From Elstera sp044372965 (GTDB lineage: Bacteria; Pseudomonadota; Alphaproteobacteria; Elsterales; Elsteraceae): a stretch of 8,247 nucleotides of DNA. Within the stretch, counting starts at the first letter, position 1. The number at the start of each line of letters is the position of its first letter. The notes under the pieces were generated by a model. It ran no database searches, was not told where the DNA came from, and saw only the letters and a list, made by a program, of their open reading frames with translations. Below are positions 1 to 6,219 of the stretch, in pieces. The translations under genes were made by a program, and so were the position numbers. Location: assembly GCF_044372965.1 (NCBI RefSeq), contig NZ_JBILQX010000160.1, positions 1 through 8,247 on the forward strand. Reading direction: 5' to 3'.

Positions 1-109
1 CACGCGGCAAAAGATCGATGACGGAGCTGCCCTCGATCACCAGCGCGTGATCGTCTAAGAAACGCTCGCCCGTGAATAGGCGCGGCCCCGTTAGCGCGTA
101 GATCGTCAT
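1..109 (-). CDS. nagA: N-acetylglucosamine-6-phosphate deacetylase, N-terminal fragment (runs off left edge)
   Basis: Only the first 36 codons are in the window. The peptide begins MTIYALTGPRLFTGERF and continues LDDHALVIEG. This matches the start of NagA as I recall it from E. coli (an xxALT-x-GR-x-FTG stretch followed by FLDDHAxVI), which forms the small beta-sandwich part of the amidohydrolase-fold enzyme. The metal ligands and catalytic Asp lie beyond the edge. NagA hydrolyses GlcNAc-6-P to GlcN-6-P and acetate in the cytoplasm. The ATG at 109-107 overlaps the TAA stop of the upstream deaminase gene (TAATG), and a GGAG Shine-Dalgarno sits 8 bases upstream (complement of 118-121), so the start is well supported. 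It is the fourth gene of the leftward operon and supplies the substrate of its neighbour. The short length limits certainty, but the match is specific and the context agrees. Confidence 0.88.
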   Translation of the reverse strand, partial: MTIYALTGPRLFTGERFLDDHALVIEGSSVIDLLPR

Positions 110-1149
110 TACAGGGTCTCCGTCACCTTTTTCAGGCGGCTGGGGCGGTCGGGGTCTTGCCCGCGCGCCCGTGCCACCTGTTCGGCCAGGGCGTAGAAGG
201 AGAGGGACATGACCAGCGGGTCAAGCAGTGGGTGGCCACTGGGCGTAACCTGTAACCGTCCCGGCGTCGGTGTGCCGGTTTCGGCCACGAAAACTTTTGC
301 GGCCATCCCCTGCAAGCGCGCCACCGCCTCGCCCATCGCGCCATAAGCGGCATCTTGCGGGCGGAAGGCGATGACGGGAAAGCCGCGTTCCACCAGTTGC
401 AGCGGTCCGTGCATCACTTCCGCCCCGCTGAAGGCTTCCGCGTGCAGCATGGCGGTTTCCTTCAGTTTCAGCGCTGCTTCCGCCGCAATGGGGAGCGCCG
501 GGCCGCGCCCGATGACATAGGCGGAACTGGCTGCCGTTAGCACGGGGAGCGCTTCGGACCAATCGGCGGTGAGAGCGGTTTGCAGCGCTTCGGGCAAGGC
601 GCGTGTCGCACGGATCAAACTTTCATCGCCGCGCCATTCCGCCACCAGCGCCGCCAGAATCGCGGCGGACGACAGGAAGGTTTTCGTGGCGGCAACGCTG
701 CGCTCTTCGCCCGCGTGCAGGGGCAAAACTGCGTCGGCCCCGGCGGCCAGCGGCGAGTCGGTATGATTAACGATGGCAATTGCGAAAGCCCCCGCCGCGC
801 GGCAAGCAGCTTGCAAGCTAACGATATCGGGGCTTTTGCCCGACTGCGAGACCGACACGATGGTCGCGCCCTGCAACCGCAAGGGCGCATCATAGAGCGA
901 GGCGACGGAGGGGCCGATGGAGGCCACCGGCACCCCCATCAGAATCTCGGTGAGATATTTGAAATAGGCGGCGGCATTATCCGACGAGCCGCGCGCGCAG
1001 GTGACGATGACGTTCGGGTTGCGCGCGCCGAGCTTGCGGGCGGTTTCGCGCAGCACGGGCAGGTCGCGGTCAAAAAATCGGGCGATGGCCTCGGGGGCTT
1101 CGCGGATTTCGTCGGCCATGGCGGTGGTGCTGGGGGGAAGGAGGGTCAT
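109..1149 (-). CDS. nagB-II: SIS-domain glucosamine-6-phosphate deaminase (NagB-II type)
   Basis: The protein has 346 aa and two sugar-isomerase (SIS) domains, resembling the isomerase half of GlmS without the glutaminase domain. Visible motifs are CARGSSDNAAAY (about 51-62), SQSGKSPD (101-108, the phosphate-binding Ser-rich loop), GEERSVAATKTF (147-158), the second-domain IGRGP at 213-217 with AAEAALKLKET and HAEAFSGAEVMHGP (about 222-249), and a C-terminal GQDPDRPSRLKKVTET. These fit the NagB-II/GlmS-like deaminases that convert GlcN-6-P to fructose-6-P plus ammonia, replacing classical NagB. Lack of a glutaminase domain argues against GlmS. AgaS, acting on galactosamine-6-P, is a related alternative, but adjacent NagA and MurQ favour glucosamine. 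The start at 1149 overlaps the upstream GntR stop (ATGA) and has a TGAGG Shine-Dalgarno 5 bases away. An internal Met11 would fit the family's usual N-terminus (MxxEIxExP) but has no ribosome-binding site. Confidence 0.9.
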   Translation of the reverse strand: MTLLPPSTTAMADEIREAPEAIARFFDRDLPVLRETARKLGARNPNVIVTCARGSSDNAAAYFKYLTEILMGVPVASIGPSVASLYDAPLRLQGATIVSVSQSGKSPDIVSLQAACRAAGAFAIAIVNHTDSPLAAGADAVLPLHAGEERSVAATKTFLSSAAILAALVAEWRGDESLIRATRALPEALQTALTADWSEALPVLTAASSAYVIGRGPALPIAAEAALKLKETAMLHAEAFSGAEVMHGPLQLVERGFPVIAFRPQDAAYGAMGEAVARLQGMAAKVFVAETGTPTPGRLQVTPSGHPLLDPLVMSLSFYALAEQVARARGQDPDRPSRLKKVTETL

Positions 1150-1907
1150 TCGCGCCTCAGGTTCAGTTCCGCGACGAAGTCATAGGCATCGCCGCGATAG
1201 AAGGATTGGGTGAATTCAACGGGGGTGCCGTTTTCAAGGTACGACAAACGGTCGATAGCGAGCGCCGCAGCCCCGGACGCGACTTCCAACATTGCCGCGT
1301 CCTCGGCATTGAGGTTCGCCGCGTGCAGCCGTTGCAGCGCGCGTACCGGCAGGCAACCGCGCGCTTCGAGCACATCATAGAGCGACGCGCCGACACTCTC
1401 GGGATCGGGCAAAAACCGCGTCGGCACCGTTGCGCATTCGATGGCCATTGGCACCTTATTGGCAAAGCGCAGGCGCCGCAGCCGCGCTACCGTATCGCTG
1501 GGCGAGAGCGAGAGGCGCATTGCTTCCTGCGGCGAGGCGAGGCTAACGGTGCGCCCCAGCCACACAACGGAAGCTTCCAGCCCGCGCAGGCGCATATCTT
1601 CGGTGAAGGAGGTGAGGCGGGAGAGCGGTTGTTCCACCCGCTGCGGGGGCACGGCGACGAAGGTGCCCGACCCTTGCCGCTGGGTCAGCAAGCCTTGCTC
1701 CACCAGTCCCGAAATGGCTTTGCGGACGGTCACGCGAGAAACGTTAAAGGACTCGGCAATATCGCGCTCGCCGGGCAGGGCTTCCAGTGGCTTCAGCTTG
1801 CCCGCTTCGATGGCGGTTTTGATCTGCTCCTGAAGGCGCAAATACAGTGGCGTCGGGTCGTAGGGGGGAAGGTCCAGGCTTCCCAGAATGTCGGCGACGT
1901 GGCTCAT
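1146..1907 (-). CDS. GntR/HutC-family repressor with UTRA domain, probable amino-sugar regulator (NagQ/NagR/YvoA-like)
   Basis: The protein has 253 aa. An N-terminal winged helix-turn-helix spans about 20-83 with the family signature: PLYLRLQEQIKTAI, the LPGERDIAESFNVSRVTVRK recognition region, then GLVEQGLLTQRQGSGTFVA. A UTRA effector domain follows (about 97-247), ending in the typical ESFYRGD-like stretch SFYRGDAYDF (236-245). HutC-type regulators of this build in nag clusters (YvoA/NagR of Bacillus, DasR of Streptomyces, NagQ of some proteobacteria) sense GlcN-6-P or GlcNAc-6-P. Those are the intermediates made by the flanking genes, so such an effector is likely here by inference. The gene sits between kinase and deaminase with ATGA overlaps at both ends, so it should be made from the operon it probably represses. 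The start at 1907 has an AAGGGA Shine-Dalgarno (complement of 1912-1917). Candidate operators are annotated in the divergent control region. Confidence 0.87.
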   Translation of the reverse strand: MSHVADILGSLDLPPYDPTPLYLRLQEQIKTAIEAGKLKPLEALPGERDIAESFNVSRVTVRKAISGLVEQGLLTQRQGSGTFVAVPPQRVEQPLSRLTSFTEDMRLRGLEASVVWLGRTVSLASPQEAMRLSLSPSDTVARLRRLRFANKVPMAIECATVPTRFLPDPESVGASLYDVLEARGCLPVRALQRLHAANLNAEDAAMLEVASGAAALAIDRLSYLENGTPVEFTQSFYRGDAYDFVAELNLRRE

Positions 1908-2776
1908 GCGGTCCCTTTCCGGCGGGCAAAGGCCAGCGCGCCATCCATTGCGTCGCCGCGCGCCTCGACCAGAATGGCCTGAATCTCGGGCGGCAAGAGC
2001 GGCTGAAAGATCGGCGCGAGGCCGCCCATCAGGGCAATGCGGTCGGCCCCAAACTGGATAAGGCGGCGCATCATGGCGCTGATGGCATTGATGCTCTGCG
2101 CGAGCAAGGTTTGCGCGACCGGATCGCCCTTCCCGAAATGTTCAATCACGAGCGGGGCAAAGGAGCCGTAATCGCTGGGCGTCGCGGTCTTGCCCCAAAC
2201 GGCGGCATCGGGTGGGCCTCCGGCGAAGCGCGCGAGGATGGCGTCGGTCAGGCCGCTGGCGGGGCCGAGATCGTCGAACGCCAGCAGCGCGGCGCGGAGG
2301 GCGGCCAGACCGAGTTGCGCGCCGGAGCCGCCGTCCGACAGTTCGAACCCCCAGCCGCCGACCGTTTTCATTGTGCCATTGACCAGGGCCAACCCCTGGG
2401 AGCCCGTGCCAACGATCAGAATGCCGCCATCGTTTCCGCCGTGCGCCCCAAGGCAGGCGACCACGGCGTCGGAGGTCACGTCAATATTGGCAAACGGGAA
2501 AGGTTGACGGCGCAGGGCGTCGGCCAGGGCGGTGACATTGCCGCCCGCAAGGCCGAACCCGCCGACAATATCGCCCAGCCGGCTTTCCGGCAGACCGGCG
2601 GCGGCGAGGGCTTCGCGCGTTGCCGCCAGGATCGAGTCGGCTGCCAGCGCGATGCCCATGTTCAGATTGGACGAGCCCGACCGGCCCTCGCCTAAGCGAT
2701 TGCCGTTCGCATCGGTCAGCCTAGCCCGGCTGGTCGTGCCGCCGCCGTCCACGCCTAAAAACAATCTCTCAGCCAT
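1904..2776 (-). CDS. BadF/BadG/BcrA-family amino-sugar kinase (GlcNAc kinase, possibly also MurNAc)
   Basis: The 290-aa protein has the ASKHA sugar-kinase fold. The phosphate-1 loop is FLGVDGGGTTSRARL (6-20), a probable catalytic Asp lies in TSDAVVA (Asp103), phosphate-2 is ILIVGTGSQG (119-128), a conserved GGWGFELSDGGSGAQLG follows (140-156), and the adenosine motif is LMGGLAPIFQPLLP (249-262). This family includes GlcNAc kinases, glucosamine kinases (GspK) and MurK of Clostridium, which phosphorylates both MurNAc and GlcNAc at the 6-OH. Here it is first in an operon with NagA and deaminase and faces MurQ, and the importer is ABC-type and so delivers unphosphorylated sugar. One kinase serving both sugars would complete the pathway; this dual role is inference. 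The ATG at 2776 has a strong AGGAGG Shine-Dalgarno about 5 bases upstream (complement of about 2782-2787). Its end overlaps the GntR start (ATGA). Glucosamine as the main substrate cannot be excluded. Confidence 0.86.
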   Translation of the reverse strand: MAERLFLGVDGGGTTSRARLTDANGNRLGEGRSGSSNLNMGIALAADSILAATREALAAAGLPESRLGDIVGGFGLAGGNVTALADALRRQPFPFANIDVTSDAVVACLGAHGGNDGGILIVGTGSQGLALVNGTMKTVGGWGFELSDGGSGAQLGLAALRAALLAFDDLGPASGLTDAILARFAGGPPDAAVWGKTATPSDYGSFAPLVIEHFGKGDPVAQTLLAQSINAISAMMRRLIQFGADRIALMGGLAPIFQPLLPPEIQAILVEARGDAMDGALAFARRKGTA

Positions 2777-2794
2777 CGCTGCCTCCTGCCCAAT

Positions 2795-2822
2795 CTAATA
2801 CCACTGAAAACCAATTTGTAAA
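2795..2822 (-). promoter_or_regulatory. Candidate sigma70-type promoter for the leftward kinase-gntR-nagB-nagA operon
   Basis: On the minus strand there is a TTTACA -35 (2822-2817, 5 of 6 to consensus), a 16-base spacer, and TATTAG as -10 (2800-2795, 4 of 6). Transcription would begin near 2788, leaving a leader of about 12 bases that just holds the AGGAGG Shine-Dalgarno of the kinase gene. The architecture mirrors the opposite promoter (same spacer length, similar -10). Assigned by eye only; the very short leader is a reason for caution. Confidence 0.5.
2798..2815 (-). promoter_or_regulatory. Candidate GntR-family operator A (tandem octamer, 10-bp period)
   Basis: Read on the minus strand, ATTGGTTT (2815-2808) is followed exactly 10 bases later by AGTGGTAT (2805-2798), both close to ATTGGTAT. 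The second copy overlaps the predicted -10 of the kinase operon and the first lies in the spacer, so a bound repressor would block RNA polymerase. A third TTGG occurs 11 bases further on. Operator B at the opposite promoter has the same arrangement. Assignment to the cluster's own GntR protein is inferred from proximity and shared design. Classical HutC-family sites such as those of YvoA/DasR are palindromic, so a direct repeat is not the textbook form. Confidence 0.5.
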
Positions 2823-2838
2823 CCCTAAGCGTAATTTT

Positions 2839-2895
2839 CGTCATAAAACGCTGATTTCACGCGATTTTCAGATTGAATCAAAAACAGCGTTGACG
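2839..2895. repeat. Imperfect inverted repeat in the centre of the divergent control region
   Basis: CGTCA (2839-2843) and AACGCTG (2847-2853) on the left are mirrored by CAGCGTT (2885-2891) and TGACG (2891-2895) on the right. The right arm is contiguous, while the left arm has three extra bases. The space between is AT-rich and holds a smaller palindrome, GATTGAATC (2871-2879). The right arm ends in the predicted TTGACG -35 of the murQ promoter. It could bind a second regulator or simply be chance; I do not recognise it as a known CRP, NagC or LacI-type site. Confidence 0.3.
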
Positions 2896-2917
2896 AGAGG
2901 TTTTATATTGGTATTGT
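2890..2917 (+). promoter_or_regulatory. Candidate sigma70-type promoter for the rightward murQ-ABC operon
   Basis: TTGACG (2890-2895, 5 of 6 to the -35 consensus), a 16-base spacer, then TATTGT (2912-2917, 4 of 6 to the -10 consensus). Transcription would start near 2924, giving a leader of about 34 bases to the murQ ATG at 2958. The -10 lies inside candidate operator B. By eye only, but the position is where a promoter is required and the structure parallels that of the opposite strand. Confidence 0.55.
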
Positions 2918-2924
2918 TTTGTAT
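2907..2924 (+). promoter_or_regulatory. Candidate GntR-family operator B (tandem octamer, 10-bp period)
   Basis: ATTGGTAT (2907-2914) is followed 10 bases later by TTTTGTAT (2917-2924), a 6-of-8 match. The first copy covers the -10 and the second the presumed start point of the murQ transcript. It pairs with operator A upstream of the kinase gene. Aligned from ATTGGT, the two sites agree at roughly 14 of 22 positions. Repression of both arms by the GntR protein encoded at 1146-1907 is the simplest reading. Confidence 0.52.
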
Positions 2925-2957
2925 CACTGCGTTCACACCCGAACTGGCGTTGAGCAT

Positions 2958-3848
2958 ATGAACCTTCCCACGACCGAAGCGACCCAAGAAACCTACCGGG
3001 GGATCGACCGTTGGCCGAGCGCGCAGATTCTGTCGGCGATTGTCGCGGCGCAGGTTCAGGCAGTCGCGGCGGTTGAGGCCGCCGTTCCCGTGCTGGCGCT
3101 GGCGGGCGATGCGGTGGCCGAGCGTATGCGGCGCGGCGGGCGGCTCATTTATGCGGGCGCGGGATCGTCTGGTCTGATGGCCCAGGTGGATGCGCTTGAG
3201 TTGCCGGGAACTTACGGAATTTCAGCGGATCGGGTGCCGGTTCTGCTTGCCGGGGGCGATGCGGCCTTGCTCGAAATTCCTTCTGAGGCGGAAGACGATG
3301 GGGAGGCGGCCACGGCGGCGGTTATAGGATTAGCGGTCGGCCCGTTGGATACGCTCATCGCGCTGTCGGCCAGCGGGCGCACCCCTTATGCGGTGGCGGC
3401 GCTGACGGCGGCCAAAGCACGCGGCGCGCTGACGATTGGCGTTGCTTGCAATGGGCAGACACCTCTGCTGGAGGCCGCCGATCATGCCGTTCTGTTGGCG
3501 ACGCCGCCGGAAGTGGTGGCCGGATCGACGCGGATGAATGCTGGAACCGCACAGAAATGCGCCCTCAATATGCTTTCGACGCTGATTGGTATTCGGTTGG
3601 GCCACGTTTATGACGGGCTGATGGTCAATCTTCAGGCCGATAATCTGAAGCTGAAGGGCCGGGCCGTGCGCATCGTTGCGCAAGCCTGTGCCATTGACGA
3701 GGCCCGCGCTGGCGATCTGCTGGCGCGCGCCGAGGGCGAGATTAAAACCGCAATTGTGCTGAATGGCCTTGCCGATGGGACGCCCGCCGACGCGCGGGCG
3801 CGGCTGGCACAGCATGCGGGCGATATTCGGGCGGCTTTGGCACGCTAA
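2958..3848 (+). CDS. murQ: N-acetylmuramic acid 6-phosphate etherase (MurQ)
   Basis: The product has 296 aa, the length of known MurQ proteins, with a single SIS domain. MurQ cleaves the D-lactyl ether of MurNAc-6-P to give GlcNAc-6-P and D-lactate in the cytoplasm. Landmarks are GGRLIYAGAGSSG (60-72), VDALELPGTYG (77-87), SEAEDDGE (109-116), SASGRTPYAV (137-146), then GSTRMNAGTAQKCALNMLST and the C-terminal EIKTAIVLNGL. Glu81 and Glu112 align with the two catalytic glutamates described for E. coli MurQ (Glu83 and Glu114). Two usually conserved positions differ: the Arg of the family's GTSGR is Leu73, and the Lys of SSRMKAGTAQK is Asn. The ATG at 2958 is preferred because the in-frame TTG at 2919 lies inside the predicted promoter. 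The Shine-Dalgarno is weak (TGAG, 2951-2954). It leads the rightward operon and feeds NagA across the divergent promoter. Another SIS lyase specificity is possible but less likely. Confidence 0.88.
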   Translation: MNLPTTEATQETYRGIDRWPSAQILSAIVAAQVQAVAAVEAAVPVLALAGDAVAERMRRGGRLIYAGAGSSGLMAQVDALELPGTYGISADRVPVLLAGGDAALLEIPSEAEDDGEAATAAVIGLAVGPLDTLIALSASGRTPYAVAALTAAKARGALTIGVACNGQTPLLEAADHAVLLATPPEVVAGSTRMNAGTAQKCALNMLSTLIGIRLGHVYDGLMVNLQADNLKLKGRAVRIVAQACAIDEARAGDLLARAEGEIKTAIVLNGLADGTPADARARLAQHAGDIRAALAR

Positions 3849-3942
3849 GCCGCTCCAATCAAGTGTCGATAGGCGGGGCTCCGTCTGTAACGGCGCGGTA
3901 AAAACCGGCGGATGTTAGTCCGCAATCCACGAACAGGAGAGC
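3849..3942. other. Gap between murQ and the binding-protein gene; no terminator seen
   Basis: This 94-base stretch has a short perfect hairpin, GCGGA (3908-3912) with TCCGC (3919-3923) around a 6-base loop, just before the Shine-Dalgarno of the next gene. It lacks a T-tract, so it does not look like an intrinsic terminator. I find no convincing -35/-10 pair and no copy of the ATTGGTAT operator repeat. Read-through from murQ into the ABC genes is the simplest reading. Confidence 0.35.
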
Positions 3943-5211
3943 ATGATGGTGAAGACGAGTATTCGGACGTTGGCCTTAGCCTCGGTCAGCTTCGCAATTC
4001 TGGCGGGCGGCTCGGCCATGGCCGCCGATACGACACTGGTGATCGAAAGCTGGCGCACGGACGATCTGCCGATTTGGCAGGATAAGATCATCCCTGCTTT
4101 CGAGAAAAACCATCCGGGGATCAAGCTCAAGTTCGCGCCGACCCCGCCGACCGAGTATAATGCGGCGCTAAACTCCAAACTCGATGCAGGCACTGCGGGC
4201 GATATTGTCGCGTGCCGCCCCTTCGATGCGTCGCTGACCCTGTTTGAAAAGGGCAAAATTGCCTCGGTCAATGATGTGCCCGGCGTCGATAAATTCAGCC
4301 CGGTGGCGAAATCCGGCTGGTCGACCGACGACGGCAAGACCACCTTCTGCGTGCCGGTCGCCTCGGTCATTCACGGCTTTATCTATAACAAGGATGCTTT
4401 CCAGAAGCTGGGCGTTAAGGCCCCGACGACGGAAGCCGAATTCTACGCTCTGCTTGAGAAAATCAAGAAGGACGGCACCTATGTTCCGCTCGCGATGGGC
4501 ACCAAGGAACAGTGGGAAGCCGCGACCATGGGCTATCAGAATATCGGGCCCAACTATTGGAAGGGCGAAGAAGGCCGCCTTGCGCTCATCAAAGGCACCC
4601 AAAAGCTGACCGATGCCGCCTGGGTGGAGCCCTATAAGGAGTTGGCGAAATGGGCCCCCTATATGGGTGATGGGTATAAAGCCCAAACCTATGCCGATAG
4701 CCAAAACCTCTTCACGCTGGGCCGCGCGGCCATCTACCCGGCGGGTTCGTGGGAAATCGCGGGCTTCAATACGCAAGCCAGCTTCAAAATGGGTGCCTTC
4801 ATGCCGCCGGTTAAGAAGGTCGGCGACACCTGCTATATCTCGGATCATGTCGATATCGCGCTGGGCATGAACGCCAAGTCGAAGAATGCCGATGCGGCCA
4901 AGAAGTTCCTGGCTTGGGTTGCCTCGCCCGAGTTCGGCTCGATCTACGCCAATGCGCTGCCCGGCTTCTTCAGCCTACAACCGGCCGCCGTCGAGCTGAC
5001 CGATCCACTGGCGAATGAGTTCCTGTTTGCCCGCCAGACCTGTAAATCGACGATCCGCTCGACCTATCAAATCCTGTCGCGCGGCACGCCGAACCTCGAA
5101 AATGAAACCTGGGGCGCGTCCACCAATGTGCTGAACGGCACCGAAACGCCGGACGCGGCGAGTAAGCGCCTGCAAGACGGTCTTGCAAGCTGGTACAAGC
5201 CCAAAAATTAA
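3943..5211 (+). CDS. CUT1-family ABC transporter sugar-binding protein (family 1, periplasmic)
   Basis: A 422-aa extracellular solute-binding protein (COG1653 type). It has a Sec signal peptide: basic KTSIR near the start, hydrophobic LALASVSFAILAGG, and an AMA cleavage motif (25-27) giving a mature start at ADTTLVIESW. The N-lobe begins with the typical WR-x-DDLPIWQDKIIPAFEKNHPGI pattern. The typical AAIYPAGSWEI stretch occurs around 262-272. The mature protein has four cysteines (91, 136, 297, 367), enough for two disulfides. It should capture the sugar in the periplasm and deliver it to the two permeases encoded next. GlcNAc, MurNAc or a muropeptide-derived sugar is inferred from neighbours only. 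Two adjacent ATGs are possible: AGGAG (3935-3939) lies 3 bases from the first and 6 from the second (3946), so the second is probably used and the protein would be 421 aa. Confidence 0.9.
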   Translation: MMVKTSIRTLALASVSFAILAGGSAMAADTTLVIESWRTDDLPIWQDKIIPAFEKNHPGIKLKFAPTPPTEYNAALNSKLDAGTAGDIVACRPFDASLTLFEKGKIASVNDVPGVDKFSPVAKSGWSTDDGKTTFCVPVASVIHGFIYNKDAFQKLGVKAPTTEAEFYALLEKIKKDGTYVPLAMGTKEQWEAATMGYQNIGPNYWKGEEGRLALIKGTQKLTDAAWVEPYKELAKWAPYMGDGYKAQTYADSQNLFTLGRAAIYPAGSWEIAGFNTQASFKMGAFMPPVKKVGDTCYISDHVDIALGMNAKSKNADAAKKFLAWVASPEFGSIYANALPGFFSLQPAAVELTDPLANEFLFARQTCKSTIRSTYQILSRGTPNLENETWGASTNVLNGTETPDAASKRLQDGLASWYKPKN

Positions 5212-5222
5212 GCCAGCCTTTT

Positions 5223-5259
5223 GGAAGCCCGGCGGTCGTGACCCTGCCGCCGGGCTTTC
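5223..5259 (+). terminator. Strong GC-rich hairpin between binding-protein and permease genes (partial terminator or mRNA stabiliser)
   Basis: AAGCCCGGCGG (5225-5235) and CCGCCGGGCTT (5247-5257) are perfect reverse complements, extended by one G-U and one G-C pair to a 13-bp stem with an 11-base loop. The downstream tract (TTTCCTCTTCC) is only moderately T-rich. Placed 12 bases after the binding-protein stop and before the permease Shine-Dalgarno, it fits the common arrangement in which an intercistronic stem-loop lets binding protein outnumber permeases, by partial termination or by protecting the upstream mRNA from 3' exonucleases. Which of the two applies cannot be told from sequence. Confidence 0.65.
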
Positions 5260-5280
5260 CTCTTCCCCGGAGCCCCCGCG

Positions 5281-6210
5281 ATGACGCTCGACTCGCCCGA
5301 AGCGCGGCCCCGCCGCTGGCATATTGCCGTCTTTTTGGCCCCCGCCGTGTTGGTCTATACCGCCCTGATGATCGTGCCCTTGGCCGATACGCTGCGCTTG
5401 TCGCTGTTTACACCGCAAGGCGGGGGAACGGTTTTCGCGGGGCTGGATAATTTCGTGCGCCTGTTTACCGATCCGCGCTGGTCGGTGAGCTTTTGGAATG
5501 CGCTCTATAATAATGTGATCTTCTTCTTGATCCATATGGCGATCCAGAACCCGATCGGGATAGCGCTGGCGGCGATGCTGTCGGTGCCGAAACTGGCGGG
5601 GCGGGCCTTTTATCGCACGGCGTTTTTTATGCCGACGATGCTGTCGTTCGTGATCGTCGGCTTCATTTGGAAACTTATCCTCAGCCCGCTTTGGGGCGTT
5701 GCGCCGAATTTGATGGGCTCGGTCGGCTTGAAATCCTTGTTCGGCCCGTGGCTCGGCCTCGAATCGTCTGCGCTGATTGCGGTCGCGTTGATCTCCGTAT
5801 GGCAGTTCGTCGGTATTCCGATGATGCTGATTTACGCGGCGCTGCTCTCCATCCCGAACGAGGTGATTGAGGCCGCAGAATTGGATGGGATTACGGGCGC
5901 GTCGCAGTTCTGGAAAATCAAACTGCCGCTGATTCTGCCCACCTTGGGGATCGTGTCGATCCTAACCTTTGTAGGGAATTTCAACGCCTTCGATCTGGTC
6001 TATACGGTGCAAGGCGCGCTGGCGGGGCCGAATTTCTCCACCGATCTGCTTGGCACTTACCTGTATCGCACCTTCTTCGGCTTTCAGTTGCAGTTGGGCG
6101 ATCAGGCGATGGGGGCGACGATTGCAGCGATGATGTTCTTCATCATTCTGGCGGGCGTCATGCTGTATCTCTTCGTCATTCAGCGCCGCATGCGCCGCTA
6201 TCAATTCTAG
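5281..6210 (+). CDS. CUT1 ABC transporter inner-membrane permease, MalF/UgpA type
   Basis: A 309-aa integral membrane protein with about six hydrophobic segments (roughly 14-35, 75-100, 115-136, 164-190, 220-242 and 280-302), a basic N-terminus (RPRR) and a basic C-terminus (QRRMRRYQF). The cytoplasmic EAA loop that docks on the ATPase is clear: EAAELDGITGASQFWKIKLP (197-216). It corresponds to the COG1175 half of a carbohydrate uptake transporter and pairs with the next permease. The start at 5281 has GGAG at 5269-5272, 8 bases upstream, just after the intercistronic hairpin. It is separated from the next gene by 9 bases. Sugar specificity cannot be read from this subunit. Confidence 0.92.
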   Translation: MTLDSPEARPRRWHIAVFLAPAVLVYTALMIVPLADTLRLSLFTPQGGGTVFAGLDNFVRLFTDPRWSVSFWNALYNNVIFFLIHMAIQNPIGIALAAMLSVPKLAGRAFYRTAFFMPTMLSFVIVGFIWKLILSPLWGVAPNLMGSVGLKSLFGPWLGLESSALIAVALISVWQFVGIPMMLIYAALLSIPNEVIEAAELDGITGASQFWKIKLPLILPTLGIVSILTFVGNFNAFDLVYTVQGALAGPNFSTDLLGTYLYRTFFGFQLQLGDQAMGATIAAMMFFIILAGVMLYLFVIQRRMRRYQF

Positions 6211-6219
6211 GGGGTTCGG

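Noticed and set aside
109..1149. The SIS protein as GlmS (glucosamine-6-phosphate synthase).
   Set aside because: It lacks the N-terminal glutaminase domain with its catalytic Cys and is only 346 aa; its catabolic neighbours point to a deaminase.
1206..1982. Long open frames opposite gntR and the kinase gene (also 1847-2695).
   Set aside because: They are antisense to clearly recognisable genes and are typical by-products of GC-rich codon bias; the peptides show no family motifs and are rich in Arg, Gly and His.
2919..2957. A 13-residue N-terminal extension of MurQ starting at TTG 2919.
   Set aside because: The TTG sits within the predicted -10/operator segment, it would make the protein longer than the family norm, and the extension does not resemble MurQ N-termini.
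3585..3592. An exact ATTGGTAT octamer inside murQ, followed 11 bases later by another TTGG.
   Set aside because: It lies in well-conserved coding sequence (the LIGIRLGH region) with no promoter nearby, the spacing is 11 not 10, and an 8-base match in this window can arise by chance.
3908..3923. A short hairpin before the binding-protein gene, considered as a terminator or riboswitch.
   Set aside because: It has only a 5-bp stem, no T-tract, and no conserved riboswitch core that I can recognise.
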